64,000 nt of DNA from Auanema rhodensis (taxonomy: Eukaryota; Nematoda; Chromadorea; Rhabditida; Rhabditidae): assembly GCA_964057225.1 (NCBI GenBank), contig OZ059900.1:25063638-25127637 (forward strand). The letters are read 5' to 3'. The notes beneath the pieces are model-generated. The model worked only from the letters and a program-made list of their open reading frames with translations, made no database searches and was not told the origin of the DNA. A program made the translations under genes and the position numbers. How positions within the stretch are numbered: the first letter of the stretch is position 1; the number at the start of each line of letters is the position of its first letter. Positions 23,256-37,620 of this stretch are shown piece after piece.

Positions 23256-24623
23256 GTGAAAGTGGAACTAGACGTTGTACGAACAATTTTGAGCTAGGTT
23301 TCATTGACATTGCATGAGTTTGAACACATGCAATCGTAAGTCAAAACCTTGTTTACAGCGAAATTTCCAAAAACTGGTTTTCCAGCATAATAAAATATTT
23401 CTCATGGGAAAAACTGTGTTTTTGTATTTTTCTAGTGTTCAGCATGTAAAATGCTTTATTTTAATATGTAACACGCTGAAATTCGTTGCATTTGACGACT
23501 CATATGAACAAAAATCGATTTAATCAATATTAGCCATAAGGGGCGTGCCCTCAGAATATGCTAATTTCCTTAATTTTCTAACCCCTGTTTTTTTGTCGTG
23601 AAAGTGGAACTAGACGTTGTACGAACAATTTTGAGCTAGGTTTCATTGACATTGCATGAGTTTGAACACATGAAATCGTAAGTCAAAACCTTGTTTACAG
23701 CGAAATTTCCAAAAACTGGTTTTCCAGCATAATAAAATATTTCTCATGGGAAATACTGTGTTTTTATATTTTTCTAGTGTTCAGCATGTAAAATGCTTCA
23801 TTTTAGTATGTAACACGCTGAAATTCGTTGCATTTGACGACTCATATGAACAAAAATTGATTTAATCAATATTAGCCATAAGGGGCGTGCCCTCAGAATA
23901 TGCTAATTTCCTTAATTTTCTAACCCCTGTTTTTTTGTCGTGAAAGTGGAACTAGACGTTGTACGAACAATTTTAAGCTAGGTTTCATTGACATTGCATG
24001 AGTTTGAACACATGCAATCGTAAGTCAAAACCTTGTTTACAGCGAAATTTCCAAAAACTGGTTTTCCAGCATAATAAAATATTTCTCATGGGAAAAACTG
24101 TGTTTTTGTATTTTTCTAGTGTTCAGCATGTAAAATGCTTTATTTTAATATGTAACACGCTGAAATTCGTTGCATTTGACGACTCATATGAACAAAAATC
24201 GATTTAATCAATATTAGCCATAAGGGGCGTGCCCTCAGAATATGCTAATTTCCTTAATTTTCTAACCCCCGTTTTTTTGTCTTGAAAGTGGAACTAGACG
24301 TTGTACGAACAATTTTGAGCTAGGTTTCATTGACATTGCATGAGTTTGAACACATGAAATCGTAAGTCAAAACCTTGTTTACAGCGAAATTTCCAAAAAC
24401 TGGTTTTCCAGCATAATACAATATTTCTCATGGGAAATACTGTGTTTTTATATTTTTCTAGTGTTCAGCATGTAAAATGCTTCATTTTAGTATGTAACAC
24501 GCTGAAATTCGTTGCATTTGACGACTCATATGAACAAAAATCGATTTTATCAATATTAGCCATAAGGGGCGTGCCCTCAGAATATGCTAATTTCCTTAAT
24601 TTTCTAACCCCCGTTTTTTTGTC
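22914..24623. repeat. Tandem 5-mer, copy 2 (1,710 bp, monomers 68-72)
   Basis: Copies 69-72 match 64-67. The first monomer, 68, is a hybrid that marks the joining point. This block leads directly into the 10-mer at 23940; monomers 71-72 belong to both series. Confidence 0.85.
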
Positions 24624-27359
24624 TTGAAAGTGGAACTAGACGTTGTACGAACAATTTTGAGCTAGGTTTCATTGACATTGCATGAGTTTGAACACATGAA
24701 ATCGTAAGTCAAAACCTTGTTTACAGCGAAATTTCCAAAAACTGGTTTTCCAGCATAATACAATATTTCTCATGGGAAATACTGTGTTTTTATATTTTTC
24801 TAGTGTTCAGCATGTAAAATGCTTCATTTTAGTATGTAACACGCTGAAATTCGTTGCATTTGACGACTCATATGAACAAAAATCGATTTTATCAATATTA
24901 GCCATAAGGGGCGTGCCCTCAGAATATGCTAATTTCCTTAATTTTCTAACCCCTGTTTTTTTGTCGTGAAAGTGGAACTAGACGTTGTACGAACAGTTTT
25001 GAGCTAGGTTTCATTGACATTGCATGAGTTTGAACACATGAAATCGTAAGTCAAAACCTTGTTTACAGCGAAATTTCCAAAAACTGGTTTTCCAGCATAA
25101 TAAAATATTTCTCATGGGAAATACTGTGTTTTTGTATTTTTTCAGTGTTCAGCATGTAAAATGCTTCATTTTAGTATGTAACACGCTGAAATTCGTTGCA
25201 TTTGACGACTCATATGAACAAAAATCGATTTAATCAATATTAGCCATAAGGGGCGTGCCCTCAGAATATGCTAATTTCCTTAATTTTCTAACCCCTGTTT
25301 TTTTGTCGTGAAAGTGGAACTAGACGTTGTACGAACAATTTTGAGCTAGGTTTCATTGACATTGCATGAGTTTGAACACATGAAATCGTAAGTCAAAACC
25401 TTGTTTACAGCGAAATTTCCAAAAACTGGTTTTCCAGCATAATAAAATATTTCTCATGGGAAATACTGTGTTTTTGTATTTTTTTAGTGTTCAGCATGTA
25501 AAATGCGTCATTTTAGTATGTAAAACGCTGAAATTCGTTGCATTTGACGACTCATATGAACAAAAATCGATTTTATCAATATTAGCCATAAGGGGCGTGC
25601 CCTCAGAATATGCTAATTTCCTTAATTTTCTAACCCCTGTTTTTTTGTCGTGAAAGTGGAACTAGACGTTGTACGAACAATTTTAAGCTAGGTTTCATTG
25701 ACATTGCATGAGTTTGAACACATGCAATCGTAAGTCAAAACCTTGTTTACAGCGAAATTTCCAAAAACTGGTTTTCCAGCATAATAAAATATTTCTCATG
25801 GGAAAAACTGTGTTTTTGTATTTTTCTAGTGTTCAGCATGTAAAATGCTTTATTTTAATATGTAACACGCTGAAATTCGTTGCATTTGACGACTCATATG
25901 AACAAAAATCGATTTAATCAATATTAGCCATAAGGGGCGTGCCCTCAGAATATGCTAATTTCCTTAATTTTCTAACCCCCGTTTTTTTGTCTTGAAAGTG
26001 GAACTAGACGTTGTACGAACAATTTTGAGCTAGGTTTCATTGACATTGCATGAGTTTGAACACATGAAATCGTAAGTCAAAACCTTGTTTACAGCGAAAT
26101 TTCCAAAAACTGGTTTTCCAGCATAATACAATATTTCTCATGGGAAATACTGTGTTTTTATATTTTTCTAGTGTTCAGCATGTAAAATGCTTCATTTTAG
26201 TATGTAACACGCTGAAATTCGTTGCATTTGACGACTCATATGAACAAAAATCGATTTTATCAATATTAGCCATAAGGGGCGTGCCCTCAGAATATGCTAA
26301 TTTCCTTAATTTTCTAACCCCCGTTTTTTTGTCTTGAAAGTGGAACTAGACGTTGTACGAACAATTTTGAGCTAGGTTTCATTGACATTGCATGAGTTTG
26401 AACACATGAAATCGTAAGTCAAAACCTTGTTTACAGCGAAATTTCCAAAAACTGGTTTTCCAGCATAATACAATATTTCTCATGGGAAATACTGTGTTTT
26501 TATATTTTTCTAGTGTTCAGCATGTAAAATGCTTCATTTTAGTATGTAACACGCTGAAATTCGTTGCATTTGACGACTCATATGAACAAAAATCGATTTT
26601 ATCAATATTAGCCATAAGGGGCGTGCCCTCAGAATATGCTAATTTCCTTAATTTTCTAACCCCTGTTTTTTTGTCGTGAAAGTGGAACTAGACGTTGTAC
26701 GAACAATTTTGAGCTAGGTTTCATTGACATTGCATGAGTTTGAACACATGAAATCGTAAGTCAAAACCTTGTTTACAGCGAAATTTCCAAAAACTGGTTT
26801 TCCAGCATAATACAATATTTCTCATGGGAAATACTGTGTTTTTATATTTTTCTAGTGTTCAGCATGTAAAATGCTTCATTTTAGTATGTAACACGCTGAA
26901 ATTCGTTGCATTTGACGACTCATATGAACAAAAATCGATTTTATCAATATTAGCCATAAGGGGCGTGCCCTCAGAATATGCTAATTTCCTTAATTTTCTA
27001 ACCCCTGTTTTTTTGTCGTGAAAGTGGAACTAGACGTTGTACGAACAATTTTGAGCTAGGTTTCATTGACATTGCATGAGTTTGAACACATGAAATCGTA
27101 AGTCAAAACCTTGTTTACAGCGAAATTTCCAAAAACTGGTTTTCCAGCATAATAAAATATTTCTCATGGGAAATACTGTGTTTTTATATTTTTCTAGTGT
27201 TCAGCATGTAAAATGCTTCATTTTAGTATGTAACACGCTGAAATTCGTTGCATTTGACGACTCATATGAACAAAAATTGATTTAATCAATATTAGCCATA
27301 AGGGGCGTGCCCTCAGAATATGCTAATTTCCTTAATTTTCTAACCCCTGTTTTTTTGTC
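23940..27359. repeat. 10-mer higher-order repeat, copy 1 (3,420 bp, monomers 71-80)
   Basis: Named by earlier matching copies, the order is 54, 55, 56, 57, 58, 54, 55, 56, 59, 53. It contains an internal repeat of the trio 54-55-56 at a five-monomer offset. Hallmarks are TTTTAAGC in the Q copies, CCCCCG...CTTG ends on two of every three trio members, ACAGTTTT and TTTTTTCAGTG in the 57 type, and TTGATTTAATC in the last copy. An incomplete earlier version (54-59) lies at 18126-20177. Confidence 0.9.
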
Positions 27360-30300
27360 GTGAAAGTGGAACTAGACGTTGTACGAACAATTTTAAGCTA
27401 GGTTTCATTGACATTGCATGAGTTTGAACACATGCAATCGTAAGTCAAAACCTTGTTTACAGCGAAATTTCCAAAAACTGGTTTTCCAGCATAATAAAAT
27501 ATTTCTCATGGGAAAAACTGTGTTTTTGTATTTTTCTAGTGTTCAGCATGTAAAATGCTTTATTTTAATATGTAACACGCTGAAATTCGTTGCATTTGAC
27601 GACTCATATGAACAAAAATCGATTTAATCAATATTAGCCATAAGGGGCGTGCCCTCAGAATATGCTAATTTCCTTAATTTTCTAACCCCCGTTTTTTTGT
27701 CTTGAAAGTGGAACTAGACGTTGTACGAACAATTTTGAGCTAGGTTTCATTGACATTGCATGAGTTTGAACACATGAAATCGTAAGTCAAAACCTTGTTT
27801 ACAGCGAAATTTCCAAAAACTGGTTTTCCAGCATAATACAATATTTCTCATGGGAAATACTGTGTTTTTATATTTTTCTAGTGTTCAGCATGTAAAATGC
27901 TTCATTTTAGTATGTAACACGCTGAAATTCGTTGCATTTGACGACTCATATGAACAAAAATCGATTTTATCAATATTAGCCATAAGGGGCGTGCCCTCAG
28001 AATATGCTAATTTCCTTAATTTTCTAACCCCCGTTTTTTTGTCTTGAAAGTGGAACTAGACGTTGTACGAACAATTTTGAGCTAGGTTTCATTGACATTG
28101 CATGAGTTTGAACACATGAAATCGTAAGTCAAAACCTTGTTTACAGCGAAATTTCCAAAAACTGGTTTTCCAGCATAATACAATATTTCTCATGGGAAAT
28201 ACTGTGTTTTTATATTTTTCTAGTGTTCAGCATGTAAAATGCTTCATTTTAGTATGTAACACGCTGAAATTCGTTGCATTTGACGACTCATATGAACAAA
28301 AATCGATTTTATCAATATTAGCCATAAGGGGCGTGCCCTCAGAATATGCTAATTTCCTTAATTTTCTAACCCCTGTTTTTTTGTCGTGAAAGTGGAACTA
28401 GACGTTGTACGAACAGTTTTGAGCTAGGTTTCATTGACATTGCATGAGTTTGAACACATGAAATCGTAAGTCAAAACCTTGTTTACAGCGAAATTTCCAA
28501 AAACTGGTTTTCCAGCATAATAAAATATTTCTCATGGGAAATACTGTGTTTTTGTATTTTTTCAGTGTTCAGCATGTAAAATGCTTCATTTTAGTATGTA
28601 ACACGCTGAAATTCGTTGCATTTGACGACTCATATGAACAAAAATCGATTTAATCAATATTAGCCATAAGGGGCGTGCCCTCAGAATATGCTAATTTCCT
28701 TAATTTTCTAACCCCTGGTTTTTTGTCGTGAAAGTGGAACTAGACGTTGTACGAACAATTTTGAGCTAGGTTTCATTGACATTGCATGAGTTTGAACACA
28801 TGAAATCGTAAGTCAAAACCTTGTTTACAGCGAAATTTCCAAAAACTGGTTTTCCAGCATAATAAAATATTTCTCATGGGAAATACTGTGTTTTTGTATT
28901 TTTTTAGTGTTCAGCATGTAAAATGCGTCATTTTAGTATGTAAAACGCTGAAATTCGTTGCATTTGACGACTCATATGAACAAAAATCGATTTTATCAAT
29001 ATTAGCCATAAGGGGCGTGCCCTCAGAATATGCTAATTTCCTTAATTTTCTAACCCCTGTTTTTTTGTCGTGAAAGTGGAACTAGACGTTGTACGAACAA
29101 TTTTAAGCTAGGTTTCATTGACATTGCATGAGTTTGAACACATGCAATCGTAAGTCAAAACCTTGTTTACAGCGAAATTTCCAAAAACTGGTTTTCCAGC
29201 ATAATAAAATATTTCTCATGGGAAAAACTGTGTTTTTGTATTTTTCTAGTGTTCAGCATGTAAAATGCTTTATTTTAATATGTAACACGCTGAAATTCGT
29301 TGCATTTGACGACTCATATGAACAAAAATCGATTTAATCAATATTAGCCATAAGGGGCGTGCCCTCAGAATATGCTAATTTCCTTAATTTTCTAACCCCC
29401 GTTTTTTTGTCTTGAAAGTGGAACTAGACGTTGTACGAACAATTTTGAGCTAGGTTTCATTGACATTGCATGAGTTTGAACACATGAAATCGTAAGTCAA
29501 AACCTTGTTTACAGCGAAATTTCCAAAAACTGGTTTTCCAGCATAATACAATATTTCTCATGGGAAATACTGTGTTTTTATATTTTTCTAGTGTTCAGCA
29601 TGTAAAATGCTTCATTTTAGTATGTAACACGCTGAAATTCGTTGCATTTGACGACTCATATGAACAAAAATCGATTTTATCAATATTAGCCATAAGGGGC
29701 GTGCCCTCAGAATATGCTAATTTCCTTAATTTTCTAACCCCCGTTTTTTTGTCTTGAAAGTGGAACTAGACGTTGTACGAACAATTTTGAGCTAGGTTTC
29801 ATTGACATTGCATGAGTTTGAACACATGAAATCGTAAGTCAAAACCTTGTTTACAGCGAAATTTCCAAAAACTGGTTTTCCAGCATAATACAATATTTCT
29901 CATGGGAAATACTGTGTTTTTATATTTTTCTAGTGTTCAGCATGTAAAATGCTTCATTTTAGTATGTAACACGCTGAAATTCGTTGCATTTGACGACTCA
30001 TATGAACAAAAATCGATTTTATCAATATTAGCCATAAGGGGCGTGCCCTCAGAATATGCTAATTTCCTTAATTTTCTAACCCCTGTTTTTTTGTCGTGAA
30101 AGTGGAACTAGACGTTGTACGAACAATTTTGAGCTAGGTTTCATTGACATTGCATGAGTTTGAACACATGAAATCGTAAGTCAAAACCTTGTTTACAGCG
30201 AAATTTCCAAAAACTGGTTTTCCAGCATAATACAATATTTCTCATGGGAAATACTGTGTTTTTATATTTTTCTAGTGTTCAGCATGTAAAATGCTTCATT

Positions 30301-30779
30301 TTAGTATGTAACACGCTGAAATTCGTTGCATTTGACGACTCATATGAACAAAAATCGATTTTATCAATATTAGCCATAAGGGGCGTGCCCTCAGAATATG
30401 CTAATTTCCTTAATTTTCTAACCCCTGTTTTTTTGTCGTGAAAGTGGAACTAGACGTTGTACGAACAATTTTGAGCTAGGTTTCATTGACATTGCATGAG
30501 TTTGAACACATGAAATCGTAAGTCAAAACCTTGTTTACAGCGAAATTTCCAAAAACTGGTTTTCCAGCATAATAAAATATTTCTCATGGGAAATACTGTG
30601 TTTTTATATTTTTCTAGTGTTCAGCATGTAAAATGCTTCATTTTAGTATGTAACACGCTGAAATTCGTTGCATTTGACGACTCATATGAACAAAAATTGA
30701 TTTAATCAATATTAGCCATAAGGGGCGTGCCCTCAGAATATGCTAATTTCCTTAATTTTCTAACCCCTGTTTTTTTGTC
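27360..30779. repeat. 10-mer higher-order repeat, copy 2 (3,420 bp, monomers 81-90)
   Basis: The monomer order is identical to that at 23940-27359. By eye the only difference I found is G for T at 28718, in the terminal T run of monomer 84. A third unit begins with monomer 91 (30780), which is the expected Q type but has TTTTTTTAG in place of TTTTTCTAG, and the series then stops at monomer 92. Confidence 0.9.
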
Positions 30780-31121
30780 GTGAAAGTGGAACTAGACGTT
30801 GTACGAACAATTTTAAGCTAGGTTTCATTGACATTGCATGAGTTTGAACACATGCAATCGTAAGTCAAAACCTTGTTTACAGCGAAATTTCCAAAAACTG
30901 GTTTTCCAGCATAATAAAATATTTCTCATGGGAAAAACTGTGTTTTTGTATTTTTTTAGTGTTCAGCATGTAAAATGCTTTATTTTAATATGTAACACGC
31001 TGAAATTCGTTGCATTTGACGACTCATATGAACAAAAATCGATTTAATCAATATTAGCCATAAGGGGCGTGCCCTCAGAATATGCTAATTTCCTTAATTT
31101 TCTAACCCCCGTTTTTTTGTC

Positions 31122-31463
31122 TTGAAAGTGGAACTAGACGTTGTACGAACAATTTTGAGCTAGGTTTCATTGACATTGCATGAGTTTGAACACATGAAAT
31201 CGTAAGTCAAAACCTTGTTTACAGCAAAATTTCCAAAAACTGGTTTTCCAGCATAATAAAATATTTCTCATGGGAAATACAGTGTTTTTGTATTTTTTTA
31301 GTGTTCAGCATGTAAAATGCTTTATTTTAATATGTAACACGCTGAAATTCGTTGCATTTGACGACTCATATGAACAAAAATCGATTTAATCAATATTAGC
31401 CATAAGGGGCGTGCCCTCAGAATATGCTAATTTCCTTAATTTTCTAACCCCTGTTTTTTTGTC
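31122..31463. repeat. P/Q hybrid monomer 92 (also seen as 103)
   Basis: The left part carries AATACAG and TTTTTTTAG as in P copies plus a private ACAGCAAAAT; the right part has CTTTATTTTAATATGTAACAC and TCGATTTAATC as in Q. The change falls between about 31299 and 31320. The same hybrid, including the private base, is at 34884-35225, so the hybrid formed once and was then copied. Confidence 0.75.
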
Positions 31464-34400
31464 GTGAAAGTGGAACTAGACGTTGTACGAACAATTTTGA
31501 GCTAAGTTTCATTGACATTGCATGAGTTTGAACACATGAAATCGTAAGTCAAAACCTTGTTTACATCGAAATTTCCAAAAACTGGTTTTCCAGCATAATA
31601 AAATATTTCTCATGAGAAATACTGTGTTTTTGTATTTTTTTAATGTTCAGCATGTAAAATGCTTCATTTTGATATGTAAAACGCTGAAATTCGTTGCATT
31701 TGACGACTCATATGAACAAAAATCGATTTTATCAATATTAGCCATAAGGGGCGTGCCCTCAGAATATGCTAATTTCCTTAATTTTCTAACCCCTGTTTTT
31801 TTGTCGTGAAAGTGGAACTAGACGTTGTACGAACAATTTTGAGCTAAGTTTCATTGACATTGCATGAGTTTGAACACATGAAATCGTAAGTCAAAACCTT
31901 GTTTACATCGAAATTTCCAAAAACTGGTTTTCCAGCATAATAAAATATTTCTCATGAGAAATACTGTGTTTTTGTATTTTTTTAATGTTCAGCATGTAAA
32001 ATGCTTCATTTTGATATGTAAAACGCTGAAATTCGTTGCATTTGACGACTCATATGAACAAAAATCGATTTTATCAATATTAGCCATAAGGGGCGTGCCC
32101 TCAGAATATGCTAATTTCCTTAATTTTCTAACCCCTGTTTTTTTGTCGTGAAAGTGGAACTAGACGTTGTACGAACAATTTTGAGCTAGGTTTCATTGAC
32201 ATTGCATGAGTTTGAACACATGAAATCGTAAGTCAAAACCTTGTTTACAGCGAAATTTCCAAAAACTGGTTTTCCAGCATAATACAATATTTCTCATGGG
32301 AAATACTGTGTTTTTATATTTTTCTAGTGTTCAGCATGTAAAATGCTTCATTTTAGTATGTAACACGCTGAAATTCGTTGCATTTGACGACTCATATGAA
32401 CAAAAATCGATTTTATCAATATTAGCCATAAGGGGCGTGCCCTCAGAATATGCTAATTTCCTTAATTTTCTAACCCCTGTTTTTTTGTCGTGAAAGTGGA
32501 ACTAGACGTTGTACGAACAATTTTGAGCTAAGTTTCATTGACATTGCATGAGTTTGAACACATGAAATCGTAAGTCAAAACCTTGTTTACATCGAAATTT
32601 CCAAAAACTGGTTTTCCAGCATAATAAAATATTTCTCATGAGAAATACTGTGTTTTTGTATTTTTTTAATGTTCAGCATGTAAAATGCTTCATTTTGATA
32701 TGTAAAACGCTGAAATTCGTTGCATTTGACGACTCATATGAACAAAAATCGATTTTATCAATATTAGCCATAAGGGGCGTGCCCTCAGAATATGCTAATT
32801 TCCTTAATTTTCTAACCCCTGTTTTTTTGTCGTGAAAGTGGAACTAGACGTTGTACGAACAATTTTGAGCTAGGTTTCATTGACATTGCATGAGTTTGAA
32901 CACATGAAATCGTAAGTCAAAACCTTGTTTACAGCGAAATTTCCAAAAACTGGTTTTCCAGCATAATACAATATTTCTCATGGGAAATACTGTGTTTTTA
33001 TATTTTTCTAGTGTTCAGCATGTAAAATGTTTCATTTTAGTATGTAACACGCTGAAATTCGTTGCATTTGACGACTCATATGAACAAAAATTGATTTAAT
33101 CAATATTAGCCATAAGGGGCGTGCCCTCAGAATATGCTAATTTCCTTAATTTTCTAACCCCTGTTTTTTTGTCGTGAAAGTGGAACTAGACGTTGTACGA
33201 ACAATTTTGAGCTAGGTTTCATTGACATTGCATGAGTTTGAACACATGCAATCGTAAGTCAAAACCTTGTTTACAGCGAAATTTCCAAAAACTGGTTTTC
33301 CAGCATAATAAAATATTTCTCATGGGAAAAACTGTGTTTTTGTATTTTTCTAGTGTTCAGCATGTAAAATGCTTTATTTTAATATGTAACACGCTGAAAT
33401 TCGTTGCATTTGACGACTCATATGAACAAAAATCGATTTAATCAATATTAGCCATAAGGGGCGTGCCCTCAGAATATGCTAATTTCCTTAATTTTCTAAC
33501 CCCTGTTTTTTTGTCGTGAAAGTGGAACTAGACGTTGTACGAACAATTTTGAGCTAAGTTTCATTGACATTGCATGAGTTTGAACACATGAAATCGTAAG
33601 TCAAAACCTTGTTTACAGCGAAATTTCCAAAAACTGGTTTTCCAGCATAATAAAATATTTCTCATGAGAAATACTGTGTTTTTGTATTTTTTTAATGTTC
33701 AGCATGTAAAATGCTTCATTTTGATATGTAAAACGCTGAAATTCGTTGCATTTGACGACTCATATGAACAAAAATCGATTTTATCAATATTAGCCATAAG
33801 GGGCGTGCCCTCAGAATATGCTAATTTCCTTAATTTTCTAACCCCCGTTTTTTTGTCTTGAAAGTGGAACTAGACGTTGTACGAACAATTTTGAGCTAGG
33901 TTTCATTGACATTGCATGAGTTTGAACACATGAAATCGTAAGTCAAAACCTTGTTTACAGCGAAATTTCCAAAAACTGGTTTTCCAGCATAATACAATAT
34001 TTCTCATGGGAAATACTGTGTTTTTATATTTTTCTAGTGTTCAGCATGTAAAATGCTTCATTTTAGTATGTAACACGCTGAAATTCGTTGCATTTGACGA
34101 CTCATATGAACAAAAATCGATTTTATCAATATTAGCCATAAGGGGCGTGCCCTCAGAATATGCTAATTTCCTTAATTTTCTAACCCCTGTTTTTTTGTCG
34201 TGAAAGTGGAACTAGACGTTGTACGAACAGTTTTGAGCTAGGTTTCATTGACATTGCATGAGTTTGAACACATGAAATCGTAAGTCAAAACCTTGTTTAC
34301 AGCGAAATTTCCAAAAACTGGTTTTCCAGCATAATAAAATATTTCTCATGGGAAATACTGTGTTTTTGTATTTTTTCAGTGTTCAGCATGTAAAATGCTT

Positions 34401-36583
34401 CATTTTAGTATGTAACACGCTGAAATTCGTTGCATTTGACGACTCATATGAACAAAAATCGATTTAATCAATATTAGCCATAAGGGGCGTGCCCTCAGAA
34501 TATGCTAATTTCCTTAATTTTCTAACCCCTGTTTTTTTGTCGTGAAAGTGGAACTAGACGTTGTACGAACAATTTTGAGCTAGGTTTCATTGACATTGCA
34601 TGAGTTTGAACACATGAAATCGTAAGTCAAAACCTTGTTTACAGCGAAATTTCCAAAAACTGGTTTTCCAGCATAATAAAATATTTCTCATGGGAAATAC
34701 TGTGTTTTTGTATTTTTTTAGTGTTCAGCATGTAAAATGCGTCATTTTAGTATGTAAAACGCTGAAATTCGTTGCATTTGACGACTCATATGAACAAAAA
34801 GCGATTTAATCAATATTATCCATAAGGGGCGTGCCCTCAGAATATGCTAATTTCCTTAATTTTCTAACCCCTGTTTTTTTGTCGTGAAAGTGGAACTAGA
34901 CGTTGTACGAACAATTTTGAGCTAGGTTTCATTGACATTGCATGAGTTTGAACACATGAAATCGTAAGTCAAAACCTTGTTTACAGCAAAATTTCCAAAA
35001 ACTGGTTTTCCAGCATAATAAAATATTTCTCATGGGAAATACAGTGTTTTTGTATTTTTTTAGTGTTCAGCATGTAAAATGCTTTATTTTAATATGTAAC
35101 ACGCTGAAATTCGTTGCATTTGACGACTCATATGAACAAAAATCGATTTAATCAATATTAGCCATAAGGGGCGTGCCCTCAGAATATGCTAATTTCCTTA
35201 ATTTTCTAACCCCTGTTTTTTTGTCGTGAAAGTGGAACTAGACGTTGTACGAACAATTTTGAGCTAAGTTTCATTGACATTGCATGAGTTTGAACACATG
35301 AAATCGTAAGTCAAAACCTTGTTTACATCGAAATTTCCAAAAACTGGTTTTCCAGCATAATAAAATATTTCTCATGAGAAATACTGTGTTTTTGTATTTT
35401 TTTAATGTTCAGCATGTAAAATGCTTCATTTTGATATGTAAAACGCTGAAATTCGTTGCATTTGACGACTCATATGAACAAAAATCGATTTTATCAATAT
35501 TAGCCATAAGGGGCGTGCCCTCAGAATATGCTAATTTCCTTAATTTTCTAACCCCTGTTTTTTTGTCGTGAAAGTGGAACTAGACGTTGTACGAACAATT
35601 TTGAGCTAGGTTTCATTGACATTGCATGAGTTTGAACACATGAAATCGTAAGTCAAAACCTTGTTTACAGCGAAATTTCCAAAAACTGGTTTTCCAGCAT
35701 AATACAATATTTCTCATGGGAAATACTGTGTTTTTATATTTTTCTAGTGTTCAGCATGTAAAATGCTTCATTTTAGTATGTAACACGCTGAAATTCGTTG
35801 CATTTGACGACTCATATGAACAAAAATTGATTTAATCAATATTAGCCATAAGGGGCGTGCCCTCAGAATATGCTAATTTCCTTAATTTTCTAACCCCTGT
35901 TTTTTTGTCGTGAAAGTGGAACTAGACGTTGTACGAACAATTTTGAGCTAAGTTTCATTGACATTGCATGAGTTTGAACACATGAAATCGTAAGTCAAAA
36001 CCTTGTTTACATCGAAATTTCCAAAAACTGGTTTTCCAGCATAATAAAATATTTCTCATGAGAAATACTGTGTTTTTGTATTTTTTTAATGTTCAGCATG
36101 TAAAATGCTTCATTTTGATATGTAAAACGCTGAAATTCGTTGCATTTGACGACTCATATGAACAAAAATCGATTTTATCAATATTAGCCATAAGGGGCGT
36201 GCCCTCAGAATATGCTAATTTCCTTAATTTTCTAACCCCTGTTTTTTTGTCGTGAAAGTGGAACTAGACGTTGTACGAACAATTTTGAGCTAGGTTTCAT
36301 TGACATTGCATGAGTTTGAACACATGAAATCGTAAGTCAAAACCTTGTTTACAGCGAAATTTCCAAAAACTGGTTTTCCAGCATAATACAATATTTCTCA
36401 TGGGAAATACTGTGTTTTTATATTTTTCTAGTGTTCAGCATGTAAAATGCTTCATTTTAGTATGTAACACGCTGAAATTCGTTGCATTTGACGACTCATA
36501 TGAACAAAAATTGATTTAATCAATATTAGCCATAAGGGGCGTGCCCTCAGAATATGCTAATTTCCTTAATTTTCTAACCCCTG

Positions 36584-36591
36584 TTTTTTTT
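36584..36591. other. One-base insertion (T8) in monomer 107
   Basis: The terminal T7 run is T8, making this monomer 343 bp and restoring the original phase. It could be a real slippage event or a homopolymer sequencing error. Confidence 0.85.
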
Positions 36592-37620
36592 GTCGTGAAA
36601 GTGGAACTAGACGTTGTACGAACAATTTTGAGCTAGGTTTCATTGACATTGCATGAGTTTGAACACATGCAATCGTAAGTCAAAACCTTGTTTACAGCGA
36701 AATTTCCAAAAACTGGTTTTCCAGCATAATAAAATATTTCTCATGGGAAAAACTGTGTTTTTGTATTTTTCTAGTGTTCAGCATGTAAAATGCTTTATTT
36801 TAATATGTAACACGCTGAAATTCGTTGCATTTGACGACTCATATGAACAAAAATCGATTTAATCAATATTAGCCATAAGGGGCGTGCCCTCAGAATATGC
36901 TAATTTCCTTAATTTTCTAACCCCTGTTTTTTTGTCGTGAAAGTGGAACTAGACGTTGTACGAACAATTTTGAGCTAAGTTTCATTGACATTGCATGAGT
37001 TTGAACACATGAAATCGTAAGTCAAAACCTTGTTTACAGCGAAATTTCCAAAAACTGGTTTTCCAGCATAATAAAATATTTCTCATGAGAAATACTGTGT
37101 TTTTGTATTTTTTTAATGTTCAGCATGTAAAATGCTTCATTTTGATATGTAAAACGCTGAAATTCGTTGCATTTGACGACTCATATGAACAAAAATCGAT
37201 TTTATCAATATTAGCCATAAGGGGCGTGCCCTCAGAATATGCTAATTTCCTTAATTTTCTAACCCCTGTTTTTTTGTCGTGAAAGTGGAACTAGACGTTG
37301 TACGAACAATTTTGAGCTAGGTTTCATTGACATTGCATGAGTTTGAACACATGAAATCGTAAGTCAAAACCTTGTTTACAGCGAAATTTCCAAAAACTGG
37401 TTTTCCAGCATAATACAATATTTCTCATGGGAAATACTGTGTTTTTATATTTTTCTAGTGTTCAGCATGTAAAATGCTTCATTTTAGTATGTAACACGCT
37501 GAAATTCGTTGCATTTGACGACTCATATGAACAAAAATCGATTTTATCAATATTAGCCATAAGGGGCGTGCCCTCAGAATATGCTAATTTCCTTAATTTT
37601 CTAACCCCTGTTTTTTTGTC

